Assembly (NCBI GenBank): GCA_017539645.1
Contig: JAFYCM010000093.1
Span: 1 to 64,000 of the forward strand
Reading direction: 5' to 3'
DNA: 64,000 nucleotides
Source: Bacteroidales bacterium
Lineage (GTDB): Bacteria > Bacteroidota > Bacteroidia > Bacteroidales > Marinilabiliaceae
Part shown: one piece after another, positions 53,259 to 61,873 of the stretch
How positions within the stretch are numbered: position 1 is the stretch's first letter
Layout: each line of letters opens with the position of its first letter
Notes under the pieces: generated by a model
What the model saw: only the letters and a program-made list of their open reading frames with translations
What the model was told of the DNA's origin: nothing
Database searches by the model: none
Made by a program: the position numbers and the translations under genes

Positions 53259-53266
53259 CAAAGGTA
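53259..53266 (-). promoter_or_regulatory. -7 element (TACCTTTG) of the nucleotidyltransferase gene
   Basis: Exact TAnnTTTG on the minus strand, 29 bases before the ATG at 53229. No clear -33. Confidence 0.45.
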
Positions 53267-53384
53267 GTTATAATGTGATAAGGAAAAAGTAATAAGTGAA
53301 GAGTTAAGCGCTGTCAAACATCACCGGAATCTGATGCTCGGCCATAATTTTTTACGATTATTAATCTTTTTGACACTTACAGCG

Positions 53385-53414
53385 CTTGCAAATTAACATT
53401 TATTAGTACGTTTG
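53385..53414 (+). promoter_or_regulatory. Promoter of the chemotaxis receptor gene
   Basis: CTTG (53385-53388), an 18-base spacer, then TACGTTTG (53407-53414), an exact -7. The ATG at 53439 is 24 bases further. Confidence 0.6.
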
Positions 53415-53438
53415 CAGAACAAAACAACAGGCTAACTT

Positions 53439-55277
53439 ATGAAACTAATTCCTACCAAAATTTTCGTAAACCCGAAGATTGACTACATCTTCACATCGAT
53501 TATTATAACTATTTGCGTAGCCATTTGCGTAACTCTCACTGTAACAACAAGTAGCATGAGCCGCAAGGCAATAAATAACGAAACTTTGCAATCGCTCATT
53601 CGTGAGGCTGAGTGCGTAAGTAACGAGATTAACCAAATTGTGCTTCTGCGCAAAAAACAAGTTTCCACTTTGGCTTCGGCTACATATTTTGCAGATTTAG
53701 AGAATCTGGACAACGTACAAGAGGAATCGTTCACACCAACTGTGACAATTTTCAAAGATATTCTCAAAGGCGACAAAGACATAAACCGTTTCGTGATTGT
53801 CAACCCTGAAGGCCTTGGCATAACTACCGAATACAACCCCGTCGACCTACACGAGCGTCTATATTTCTTGCAATATAAATATGGGCGTCAACCCGAACCG
53901 GACTGCATAATTAGTAAGACATCGGGCAAGCAGACCGTAATGTATACCACTCCCATAATTAATGGTAACGGTCAAAACATCGGCTTGCTATGTACGGGCG
54001 TAGATGCTCACGTATTCTCGGACATAGTGAACAATATAAAAGTAGGTACGGAGCATCCCATAATTATAAAAAAGAACGGTCAGTTTATAGCCCACGAAGA
54101 CGCTGAGCTCGTTATGGCAGGCGCCAACTTGTTCGAAACAAGCGAAAACGGCGAGCTATTCAAAGGTTTGCTAAGTAGCGGCGCGGCTCAGAGAGGTCCA
54201 GTATCGTGCAATATTGAAGAGAAAGGCATAAAGAAGATGTGCGTATTTACGCCGATTGTAGGCACGCCGTGGTTCGTGGGCATCAGCGTAAGAGAAGACG
54301 AAGCCAACGCAGGCTATGTAAGTATGTCGCGCCGCAATATTTGGCTTTGCATAGGTTTGATATTGGTTTCTATAATTATAGCTATATACGTAGGCAAAAC
54401 CATCGGACAGCCTATCGACGCCATCTCTAAAGCCATAGAGACACTCTCGCAAGGCGACATCAAGCGCGTGAAGCACCGCCGCAAGGTTCATTCGCTTGAA
54501 CTGAAGAAACTCGACAAGTCGTATAAAGCTCTCATAGATATGCTTACCGACCTCATAAACGAGATAAAGGCAGCAAGCGAACTTGTGCAAGCAAGTGCCG
54601 AAAGCATCAAAGAGTCGAGCCACAAAGTAGCCAACGACGCTAATTATCAGGCAGAAACAACAAGAAACATTGCCAAGACGGTAGACGAAATTGCCAACAA
54701 CATTCGCCAAAGCGCCAACAATGCCCGCGAGACGGAACAAATAGCCGCAAGCACTAAGCATAACGGCGCCGAGAGTTTCAAAGCTGTTCAAGGTTCTATA
54801 GATGTGATGAACGACATAGCCGAGAAGGTGTCGTTGGTGCAAAACATAGCTCAGCAGACCAACATTCTCGCCCTCAACGCCACTATAGAGGCATCGCGCG
54901 CAGGCGAGGCAGGCAAAGGTTTTGCCGTGGTGGCCAGCGAAGTGGGCAACTTGGCCGAGATGAGTAAAGATGCGGCTCAGCAAATAACGATGCTCGTTAG
55001 AGAGAGCCTAAATTCTTCGGAAGAGTGCGGTCACAAGATGAACGACCTTCTGCCCGACATAGAAGAAACCGACAAATTGGTAAAAGAAATATCGGCTGCC
55101 TGCCAGAAGCAAAACTCTGGTGCGCAGCAAATTACTTTGGCTATAAACCAAATGAACTCTATTACGCAAAACAACGCTCAGGCAGCAGAAAAACTCACTG
55201 CCTTAGCAGAGGAACTAACTTTTCAATCGAACAAACTAAGTAAGACGATTGAGTTTATAAAAATTGGTAAAAGTTAG
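53439..55277 (+). CDS. Methyl-accepting chemotaxis protein with double Cache sensor
   Basis: 612 residues. First membrane helix at about 17-38 (IFTSIIITICVAICVTLTV). A periplasmic dCache-type sensor covers about 40-300 (INRFVIVNPEGLGITTEYNP). The second membrane helix at about 302-320 leads to HAMP (GQPIDAISKAIETLSQGDIK). The long coiled-coil signalling domain has the conserved hairpin NILALNATIEASRAGEAGKG followed by FAVVASEVGNLA near residues 470-500. The domain normally binds CheW and CheA; none is present in this window. It is an isolated gene with its own promoter and terminator. A non-motile or surface-gliding role is possible. Confidence 0.95.
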   Translation: MKLIPTKIFVNPKIDYIFTSIIITICVAICVTLTVTTSSMSRKAINNETLQSLIREAECVSNEINQIVLLRKKQVSTLASATYFADLENLDNVQEESFTPTVTIFKDILKGDKDINRFVIVNPEGLGITTEYNPVDLHERLYFLQYKYGRQPEPDCIISKTSGKQTVMYTTPIINGNGQNIGLLCTGVDAHVFSDIVNNIKVGTEHPIIIKKNGQFIAHEDAELVMAGANLFETSENGELFKGLLSSGAAQRGPVSCNIEEKGIKKMCVFTPIVGTPWFVGISVREDEANAGYVSMSRRNIWLCIGLILVSIIIAIYVGKTIGQPIDAISKAIETLSQGDIKRVKHRRKVHSLELKKLDKSYKALIDMLTDLINEIKAASELVQASAESIKESSHKVANDANYQAETTRNIAKTVDEIANNIRQSANNARETEQIAASTKHNGAESFKAVQGSIDVMNDIAEKVSLVQNIAQQTNILALNATIEASRAGEAGKGFAVVASEVGNLAEMSKDAAQQITMLVRESLNSSEECGHKMNDLLPDIEETDKLVKEISAACQKQNSGAQQITLAINQMNSITQNNAQAAEKLTALAEELTFQSNKLSKTIEFIKIGKS

Positions 55278-55346
55278 TTCCGCTCCATTTCTATGAAAAA
55301 ACTCGCACACAAATAAGAGAAACCTTTTTCATTTATACTATGTTAG

Positions 55347-55379
55347 ATTGAGCCGTCGAGAGATGGCTCAATTTTTTTA
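55347..55379 (+). terminator. Rho-independent terminator of the chemotaxis receptor gene
   Basis: ATTGAGCC (55347-55354) pairs with GGCTCAAT (55365-55372), followed by TTTTTTT. Confidence 0.85.
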
Positions 55380-55395
55380 TGAAATACGACAAAGG

Positions 55396-55914
55396 CTATG
55401 TGGCAGTTATTTGTTGAAGGTGGTGACGGAACCAACAAACGTTGCTATAATGTTGCCACGAGGGTTGATTGGGGCCGATAAAGTTGTAGGGTGCGATTGT
55501 GCGAGTGGAAGAGATAGATGAGTGATGCGAAAGCGCGAGTTGCAAAACGGCTAACATGTTAGCTTGTTGGCGATTGACTACAAGCTGAGACATACGTATT
55601 TTGAGTTTAGCCAAATAGTGAGCGCGAGCAAGTCCGCGGGCGGTTTTGTAGCGCGTTTGTTCGGATAGACGACGAATCCAATACTGACGTTTACGAGGAT
55701 TGGCAAAGTCGGCAGCAACAAGTTGATTGGCTTTGGCAAAGAGCGACCAATTTTTCTCTTGTTGTTCGGTGCGAGGCTGCACAGGGAGTGGCTTTCGCTG
55801 GGTGAATATTTTTCCATAACGTGTATTTATGGTGATGCGGCTATTGTCTCGCTGCAAGAGGCGACGAGTGCGTTTGATGGCAGCCGATGTATATGACGAA
55901 AGCATTATGCGCAT
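55396..55914 (-). CDS. Basic protein of unknown function
   Basis: 172 residues from ATG 55914. No confident family. It is strongly basic, with RTRRLLQRDNSRITINTRYG near the start and a helical middle (NWSLFAKANQLVAADF, QYWIRRLSEQTRYKTARGLA). It has a serine/histidine-rich C-terminus and no signal peptide. By composition it may bind nucleic acid, but that is inference. The case for a real gene is a good promoter 27 bases upstream (-7 TATGTTTG) and an uninterrupted frame. It points against the chemotaxis receptor gene and is separated from it by that gene's terminator. Confidence 0.55.
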   Translation of the reverse strand: MRIMLSSYTSAAIKRTRRLLQRDNSRITINTRYGKIFTQRKPLPVQPRTEQQEKNWSLFAKANQLVAADFANPRKRQYWIRRLSEQTRYKTARGLARAHYLAKLKIRMSQLVVNRQQANMLAVLQLALSHHSSISSTRTIAPYNFIGPNQPSWQHYSNVCWFRHHLQQITAT

Positions 55915-55940
55915 ATTACTCGAGTATTACGTTGTGATTA

Positions 55941-55973
55941 CAAACATACGACATTTTTATGGTTATATCCAAG
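55941..55973 (-). promoter_or_regulatory. Promoter of the basic-protein gene
   Basis: On the minus strand CTTG (55973-55970), a 21-base spacer, then TATGTTTG (55948-55941), an exact TAnnTTTG, 27 bases before ATG 55914. Confidence 0.55.
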
Positions 55974-56002
55974 ATTGGCGATGATCATTTTGGGGGGGCG
56001 TT

Positions 56003-56426
56003 GACGGGATTAGGGAACAACGTACTTAGGAAATGACGAGATTAGGGGATTACGAACTAAACTTTGTGTGCTGAATGAGTTTGTAGAAACCAATAGTTTC
56101 GTTACTCATAATTCATTATTACATAATAATTTATATATTTGAACACATATTAACTCATATAAAATTTCACAGACTACACTAAAATTCTAACCGCCTTATA
56201 ACCTCAGAGATGAAAGGCATAAAAACGATAAATTATGAAGAACCATCTACAATCGACGTATTTACAAGGCAGAAGCCTTATTTATAAAAACAACGTAGCA
56301 AAATGCTACGCCCAACTTGAGTTAATCGCAAGCGAGGACGCTTGCGTACCAATGAGCGACGTAGGCATTGCCGTATGCCGAACAAAAGGAGGACGGGATT
56401 AGGGGATAACGTACTTAGGGAATGAC
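56003..56426. repeat. Pair of 35-bp direct repeats, 389 bp apart
   Basis: Copy 1 at 56003-56037 and copy 2 at 56392-56426 match at 32 of 35 positions; each starts GACGGGATTAGGG and contains ACGTACTTAGG. The hairpin chain lies between them, near copy 2. A truncated third match (GAGATTAGGGGATTACG) follows copy 1. Confidence 0.75.
56266..56379. other. Chain of four short hairpins
   Basis: AAGGC-AGAA-GCCTT (56266-56279), CGTAGCA-AAA-TGCTACG (56294-56310), CGCAAGCG-AGGA-CGCTTGCG (56327-56346) and GGCAT-TGCCGT-ATGCC (56364-56379). All arms are perfect. Loop length and spacing are regular. It could be a structured RNA, a REP-like repeat cluster or a non-autonomous mobile element; no open frame explains it. 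Confidence 0.6.
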
Positions 56427-56494
56427 ATACTAAGGACACACAAATTATTTCAAAAGAAAAAGCCGCCGAGAAGAGTGAATATAGATAAGCATCT

Positions 56495-56524
56495 TTTGTT
56501 TTGGGTTAATTTTTACTAATTTAG
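56495..56524 (+). promoter_or_regulatory. Promoter of purT
   Basis: TTTG (56495-56498), an 18-base spacer, then TAATTTAG (56517-56524, one mismatch). The ATG at 56571 is 46 bases downstream. Confidence 0.5.
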
Positions 56525-56570
56525 ACGCCTGTCAAAGAAAAAATAAGGTTTCAATTCAATAATACTAAAA

Positions 56571-57740
56571 ATGATAAAACGAATACTTCTTCTTGGATCT
56601 GGTGAACTTGGCAAAGAATTAGTCATAGCCTTCAAACGTTTAGGACAACATGTGGTCGCAGTAGATAGCTACGATAATGCGCCAGCAATGCAGGTAGCCG
56701 ACGAGAGAGAAGTCATAAATATGCTCGATGGCATGCAACTCGACGCGATAGTTGCCAAACACAAACCGGACATAATAGTTCCAGAAATAGAAGCTATTCG
56801 CACCGAACGCTTCTACGATTACGAAAAGCAAGGCATACAAGTAGTGCCATCGGCAAAAGGCGCCAACTTCACTATGAACCGCCGCGCAATAAGAGACCTT
56901 GCTGCAAAAGAATTAGGATTGCGCACAGCTCGCTACACCTACGCATCGACCAAAGAGGAACTTCACAAAGCAGTGAAGGAAATTGGGCTACCGTGTGTAG
57001 TGAAGCCGCTAATGTCTTCGTCGGGCAAAGGACAATCGTACCTAAAAAAAGAGGAAGACATCGACACCGCTTGGACCAATGCAGCTGCCAAAGGTCGCGG
57101 CGACTCATCGGAAGTGATTGTAGAAGCATTTGTGCCGTTCAAGAGCGAGATTACACTGCTCACCGTCACACAACAGAATGGCGACACTCTCTTCTGCAAA
57201 CCAATTAGCCACCACCAAGAGCGAGGCGACTATCAAGAGAGTTGGCAGCCTGCCGAAATACCTGATGCGTTTGTAGAGCAAGCGCAAGATATGGCACGCA
57301 AGGTTACGAAAGCCCTCGGCGGTGCTGGTATCTTCGGCGTGGAATTCTTCATTTGCGACGATGGAGTGGTATTCTCGGAACTCTCCCCTCGCCCACACGA
57401 CACTGGTATGGTGACACTTGCAGGCACACAGAATTTGAATGAATTTGAGCTACACGCTCGCGCTATACTGGGATTATGCATACCAGAGATTGAGTTTATC
57501 CGTCCAGGAGCAAGTGCAGTGATACTTGCCAAAGAGCAATTCTTGAATCCCGACTATACGGGCGTCAACGACGTATTATGTGACGTTCATGCCGACATTA
57601 GAATTTTTGGCAAACCAGAGGCTCGAGTAAACAGACGAATGGGCGTAGTGGTGGCATGGGATAAGCAAGGGACGAAGGCCGAAGAGATAAAGAAACGTGC
57701 TCGCGAACTTGCCGACAAAGTAGCAGTCGTAAAACGCTAA
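56571..57740 (+). CDS. purT: Formate-dependent phosphoribosylglycinamide formyltransferase PurT
   Basis: 389 residues, the standard length. ATP-grasp enzyme that makes formyl-GAR from GAR, formate and ATP in purine synthesis. Signatures: [20 protein letters not shown] at the start, [34 protein letters not shown] (ATP-grasp loop), [20 protein letters not shown] and [13 protein letters not shown]. It is cytosolic. It starts a likely two-gene unit with the DUF349 protein 44 bases downstream. No purine riboswitch is recognised upstream. Confidence 0.97.
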   Translation: MIKRILLLGSGELGKELVIAFKRLGQHVVAVDSYDNAPAMQVADEREVINMLDGMQLDAIVAKHKPDIIVPEIEAIRTERFYDYEKQGIQVVPSAKGANFTMNRRAIRDLAAKELGLRTARYTYASTKEELHKAVKEIGLPCVVKPLMSSSGKGQSYLKKEEDIDTAWTNAAAKGRGDSSEVIVEAFVPFKSEITLLTVTQQNGDTLFCKPISHHQERGDYQESWQPAEIPDAFVEQAQDMARKVTKALGGAGIFGVEFFICDDGVVFSELSPRPHDTGMVTLAGTQNLNEFELHARAILGLCIPEIEFIRPGASAVILAKEQFLNPDYTGVNDVLCDVHADIRIFGKPEARVNRRMGVVVAWDKQGTKAEEIKKRARELADKVAVVKR

Positions 57741-57784
57741 AAATTGCACTTTTATACATTACACTATATCTATAATATCAAATT

Positions 57785-59647
57785 ATGGAGAATACTATCG
57801 AAAACGCAGCTCAAGAAAAGCAGCTGACTCAAGGGAACTCAGTAGAATCTGAGAAAGAGACAATTACTAATGTAGAACCAAGCGAAGAACCACAAGCGGA
57901 AGCTGAACAAGTGGAAACATTCGTTGCGAAGGACGTAAATACCCTCAATCGCGAAGAGTTGGTGAAATACCTACGACAAACAATTGAGAAGCAGCCCATC
58001 ACAACCGTTTCGACAATAATAAAGGACGTTCGCGAACGATTCGACAAACTCTCGGCAGAAGAGCGTGAAGCACGCCACGAGAAGTTTATCGCAGATGGTG
58101 GCTTGGAGCAAGATTTCGATAAGTCTCCTGATATTTTAGACCAAAATATGAAGTCGCTGCAAAATCTTTATAACGATCGTTACAAAGCACACAATGCAGC
58201 GCTCGAAAAAGAGTATAAGCAAAATGCTCTCATAAAGAATAATATTATTGAGAACATTACAAACCTACTACAACAAGGCGACAGCTACGAGAATAGCAAA
58301 CAAATACGCGAACTCACGCAGCAATGGAAAGGCATCGGACGCGTTCCTGCCGACGAAGCTAACGACATCAATTCGCGCTACAAACGTTGCTTGGAGCAGT
58401 ATCACCAAAATATAGCTCTCAGCCGCGAGATGCGCGAAATTGACCATAAGCGTAACTATGAGCGCAAAATAGAATTGTGCGAGCAGGCTGAGAAACTCGC
58501 CGAACAGACTTCGGCAGCTAAAGCATTCCGCGCCATTCAGCAGTTGCACGCCGAGTGGAAGCAAGTGGGCGCAGTAGCACAAGAAGACCGCGACACCATT
58601 TGGCAACGTTTCAAAGCGGCTACTGCTGTCATCAACGACCGTTTCCATAAGTATGTAGAAGGCAACAAAGAACAAGAGAAGAAGAACTTAGAAGCAAAAC
58701 TTGCTCTTATAGAGGAGGCTAAGAAAATTCAAGAAGAGCCAGCCGAGAAAGCCAAAGAGATTGAAGGCGCAGTGAAGAAAATCACCGAGATTCAAGAACG
58801 TTGGCGCAAGATTGGTTTCGCTCCTAAAGAATATAACGACAAGATATACAGCGATTTCCGCCATATCTGCGAACAAATTTACGACCGTCGACGCAAATTC
58901 TTCCGTGCACAGAACACCGAATGGGCAAAGAACTTAGCCGAGAAAAATGCGCTCTGCGAAGAGGCCGAAAAACTTCAAGACAGCACCGAATGGCGCGAAA
59001 CGACTAACAAACTCATCGAACTTCAGAAACGCTGGAAAACCATTGGACCGGTTACACGCAAACAGTCGGACGAAGTGTGGAAACGTTTCCGCGCGGCATG
59101 CGATAAATTCTTCGAAAATAAGGAGAAGAGCCTCAACGCTCCCGACCCTGAGCAGCAGAAGAACTTAGAAGCGAAACTCGCACTCTTGGCACAAATTGAG
59201 GCATCGGAAGAGCCCGAAGGCAACGAAGAGAAACTCAAGCAGATACAGCAATTCCGCCAGCAGTGGAATGCTATAGGTCATGTGCCCAAGGAGAATCGCA
59301 ACGATGTAAATAAGAAATTCAGCAGCCTTATCTCGGCTCGCGTGGAGAAAATTTCGGGCGATAGCAATAGCCGCCAAATGTTGCTCTACAGAACCAAGAT
59401 TGAAGATATGGCAGCAAGCGAAGACGGAGCAAACAAAGTGCAACGCGAACGCAACGACCTGATATTCAAGCTACGTCAGGCAGAACAAGAGACCACACAA
59501 CTCGAAAACAACGTCGGTTTCTTCTCTAAATCGGCCAACAGCGAAGGCGTAGTGAAAGATATTATGAAAAAAATCGAAGCTTCGCGTAACCATATTCGTC
59601 TGATAAACGAAAAACTGGATATTATCGATAGCATCGATAAAGAATAG
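57785..59647 (+). CDS. DUF349 coiled-coil repeat protein
   Basis: 620 residues, acidic N-terminus then five DUF349 repeats, each with the pattern W+xIGxVPxxxxxxxWxxF: QQWKGIGRVPADEANDINSR, AEWKQVGAVAQEDRDTIWQR, ERWRKIGFAPKEYNDKIYSD, KRWKTIGPVTRKQSDEVWKR and QQWNAIGHVPKENRNDVNKK. The whole protein is helical. DUF349 proteins are widespread in Bacteroidetes with an undefined function. No signal peptide or membrane segment. It follows purT by 44 bases; the functional link is not evident. A long perfect hairpin lies 38 bases after the stop. Confidence 0.93.
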   Translation: MENTIENAAQEKQLTQGNSVESEKETITNVEPSEEPQAEAEQVETFVAKDVNTLNREELVKYLRQTIEKQPITTVSTIIKDVRERFDKLSAEEREARHEKFIADGGLEQDFDKSPDILDQNMKSLQNLYNDRYKAHNAALEKEYKQNALIKNNIIENITNLLQQGDSYENSKQIRELTQQWKGIGRVPADEANDINSRYKRCLEQYHQNIALSREMREIDHKRNYERKIELCEQAEKLAEQTSAAKAFRAIQQLHAEWKQVGAVAQEDRDTIWQRFKAATAVINDRFHKYVEGNKEQEKKNLEAKLALIEEAKKIQEEPAEKAKEIEGAVKKITEIQERWRKIGFAPKEYNDKIYSDFRHICEQIYDRRRKFFRAQNTEWAKNLAEKNALCEEAEKLQDSTEWRETTNKLIELQKRWKTIGPVTRKQSDEVWKRFRAACDKFFENKEKSLNAPDPEQQKNLEAKLALLAQIEASEEPEGNEEKLKQIQQFRQQWNAIGHVPKENRNDVNKKFSSLISARVEKISGDSNSRQMLLYRTKIEDMAASEDGANKVQRERNDLIFKLRQAEQETTQLENNVGFFSKSANSEGVVKDIMKKIEASRNHIRLINEKLDIIDSIDKE

Positions 59648-59685
59648 GAACACGTTTTCATCAATGTCACTAATACATAGTTACG

Positions 59686-59710
59686 AACAAGGAGGATAAT
59701 CCTCCTTGTT
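59686..59710 (+). terminator. Perfect 11-bp hairpin after the DUF349 gene
   Basis: AACAAGGAGGA (59686-59696), loop TAA, TCCTCCTTGTT (59700-59710). There is no T-run, so it is a terminator-like hairpin of uncertain mechanism. Confidence 0.5.
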
Positions 59711-59800
59711 GCAGTAGCTACAAGTATTAGATGGTATAAACATGCAAATGAAAACACTGTGAAGAAAAAGGTATAATCGTCGACATTCTCATCAATATCT

Positions 59801-61690
59801 ATGGTAATACATGATTGGTCATTGGAGAAAGTGTTGGATGGCATCAAAGAAGCGTTGCCTTTAGGCTTGTGGTGCATCAACTTGGACGATGACACAATTA
59901 CTGGCTATGAAAAATTCCAGGAACTCGTTGGAATAAAACACCTCTCATGTTCCATCTCGGATTTCTGCAAACACATACGCGAAGACTACCGCGACATTAT
60001 AGCTAACCACATTAGCGAAATATACCGCAGCAACGAACTTGACGTCACATTCCCGACGAACAAGTATTGGCTAAATATGCACCTCACTCACTACGACGAG
60101 ACGCATAACAAAGCCTACGGATACATCACCGAGACTTCGAAAGTGCGAAAATCGGCGAAAGATATGCTCCAAGACGAAGTGATAAAAGAGACTCAATTTA
60201 TCAACCTCGTACTCAACAACATATCGCTATACAACATAGAAGACTCAGCCGAGAAGATTATCCAAGACTTGATGATGGAGATTAACGCCGACCGCGTGAG
60301 CATTATTGCATACGACTTTGAGAGACAAACGCAATCGTGCACTCACAGCGTTCAACGCGATGGCATAGAATCGAGAAAAAGAACTTTCAATGGCATACCA
60401 TTCAACGTAACGCCGATAATAAACAAGTCGATGATTAGCGATGAAATCATAAGTATATATGACACATCGCAACTCAACGACCGCGAGACCATCGAAGCCA
60501 ACATCATATATTGCAACAAAAACAAATCGATACTGCTGTTGCCCCTAAAGCGCGCAGGCGAGACGTTTGGCTACATTGTGGTCGACTACATACGCGACAA
60601 TAAGCACTTCACCCAATTTGAGCTCGATTGGATAAGGATAATCAGCCGATTCGTAGAGATTAGCATTATTATTTACAAACGCGCTCAGAAAACTATAAAT
60701 AGCGGCAAACAGTTTGCGAAATTCCTCGACATACTGCCGTTTGGCTATCTACAGTTAAGGATAAAGTTCGACTCCATGGGCACCGCTACCGACCTTGTGA
60801 TAGTGAACACCAACCAGCGTTTCGAATACTACATAGGCAAATCGGGCATTACGGACAAGATGGGAAGTTTCGTATTCGGCAAAGAGAATCGACACATATT
60901 AGCAAAATGCAATGAGGTGACACAAAACGGCTATCACCTACTCATAGACGACTTCTTGATTGTGAACGACACGCCGCTCAGCGCCGACATATCTATGACC
61001 AACCTAAATGAATTTGTATGCATAGTTAGCCATAGCAACAAAGCACTGCGCGAAGCCGTAAATATAAATTTGCGAAAGAGTAATAATTATGAGCAAGAAA
61101 AAGCCGTAGAACTAAATCCAAATGTTGTATATTCGCAAAAAACTCAACTGAACACTATATTAGGTTTTTGTGAACTATTAAGTTCTGACAATAATATCGA
61201 TAACCATAAAAAATATGTGGATATGATAAAGGAGAACGCAGACATGCTTAGGAACAGCGAAATCATGTCGGACACGGACAACAATGCGAACAGCACAAGC
61301 GAAGCTACGGTGAACAACGGAAAAGGTAAGAAAGGTAATTACAAAATTCTTGTTGCCGAAGACACCGAAAGCAACTACATGCTGCTCACATATATATTGA
61401 AGGACAACTACACACTCTCATGGGCACACGACGGCATAGAAGCCATAGAAATGTATGAGCAAGAGAAGCCTGACCTCATTCTTATGGACGTACGTATGCC
61501 ACGAATGAGTGGACTTGCGGCTACCATGCGTATTCGCGAGACCGATAAGGATATACCAATTATAGCACTTACGGCCTTCGCCTTCGAGAGCGACAAAGCA
61601 AAAACACTCGAAGCCGGCTGCACCGATTTCATTCCGAAACCGATAAAAGCCGCTGCACTGAAAGAACTCTTTTCAAAATATTTGAAATAA
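59801..61690 (+). CDS. PAS/GAF protein with degenerate HisKA and C-terminal receiver domain
   Basis: 629 residues, no signal peptide or membrane helix. An N-terminal PAS-like region (about 10-120) and a GAF-like domain (about 130-295) are followed by a second PAS-like region (about 300-420). A remnant of a HisKA helix comes next (QKTQLNTILGFCELLSSDNN, about 446-465), where the phospho-acceptor position is Tyr444. No HATPase domain follows; the frame goes directly through a low-complexity linker to a receiver domain (515-629). The receiver is intact: acidic Glu520/Asp521, phospho-Asp563 (LILMDVRMP), Thr591 and Lys613. It would receive phosphate from another kinase; the degenerate middle may mediate docking. 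Confidence 0.88.
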   Translation: MVIHDWSLEKVLDGIKEALPLGLWCINLDDDTITGYEKFQELVGIKHLSCSISDFCKHIREDYRDIIANHISEIYRSNELDVTFPTNKYWLNMHLTHYDETHNKAYGYITETSKVRKSAKDMLQDEVIKETQFINLVLNNISLYNIEDSAEKIIQDLMMEINADRVSIIAYDFERQTQSCTHSVQRDGIESRKRTFNGIPFNVTPIINKSMISDEIISIYDTSQLNDRETIEANIIYCNKNKSILLLPLKRAGETFGYIVVDYIRDNKHFTQFELDWIRIISRFVEISIIIYKRAQKTINSGKQFAKFLDILPFGYLQLRIKFDSMGTATDLVIVNTNQRFEYYIGKSGITDKMGSFVFGKENRHILAKCNEVTQNGYHLLIDDFLIVNDTPLSADISMTNLNEFVCIVSHSNKALREAVNINLRKSNNYEQEKAVELNPNVVYSQKTQLNTILGFCELLSSDNNIDNHKKYVDMIKENADMLRNSEIMSDTDNNANSTSEATVNNGKGKKGNYKILVAEDTESNYMLLTYILKDNYTLSWAHDGIEAIEMYEQEKPDLILMDVRMPRMSGLAATMRIRETDKDIPIIALTAFAFESDKAKTLEAGCTDFIPKPIKAAALKELFSKYLK

Positions 61691-61701
61691 TATACAACAA
61701 G

Positions 61702-61740
61702 CGCTACGTAGAATGCATAAATCTGCGTAGCGTTAATTTT
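61702..61740 (+). terminator. Terminator of the PAS/GAF receiver gene
   Basis: CGCTACG (61702-61708) pairs with CGTAGCG (61726-61732), with extra internal pairs, followed by TTAATTTT. Confidence 0.6.
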
Positions 61741-61873
61741 ACCGCCCTGCAAAAGAGTTAAATTTATCTAAATTTTAACTCATCAAGGTTAACAAATACA
61801 TACAAATGCCCAATTTAGCATTGGACTTTTGTCCGAAATACCAACAATCATTAATTCCATTAATCAATACAAG

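Larger units (their letters stand above)
55915..56570. other. Intergenic region of 656 bases before purT
   Basis: It holds the promoter of the basic-protein gene (55941-55973), two 35-bp direct repeats (56003 and 56392), a chain of hairpins (56266-56379) and the purT promoter (56495-56524). A 55-codon frame at 56235-56402 is composed largely of the hairpins and ends inside the second direct repeat; I do not treat it as a gene. Confidence 0.6.

Noticed and set aside
56235-56402. 55-codon frame upstream of purT
   Set aside because: Almost all of it is hairpin sequence; it ends in a direct repeat and has no recognisable product.
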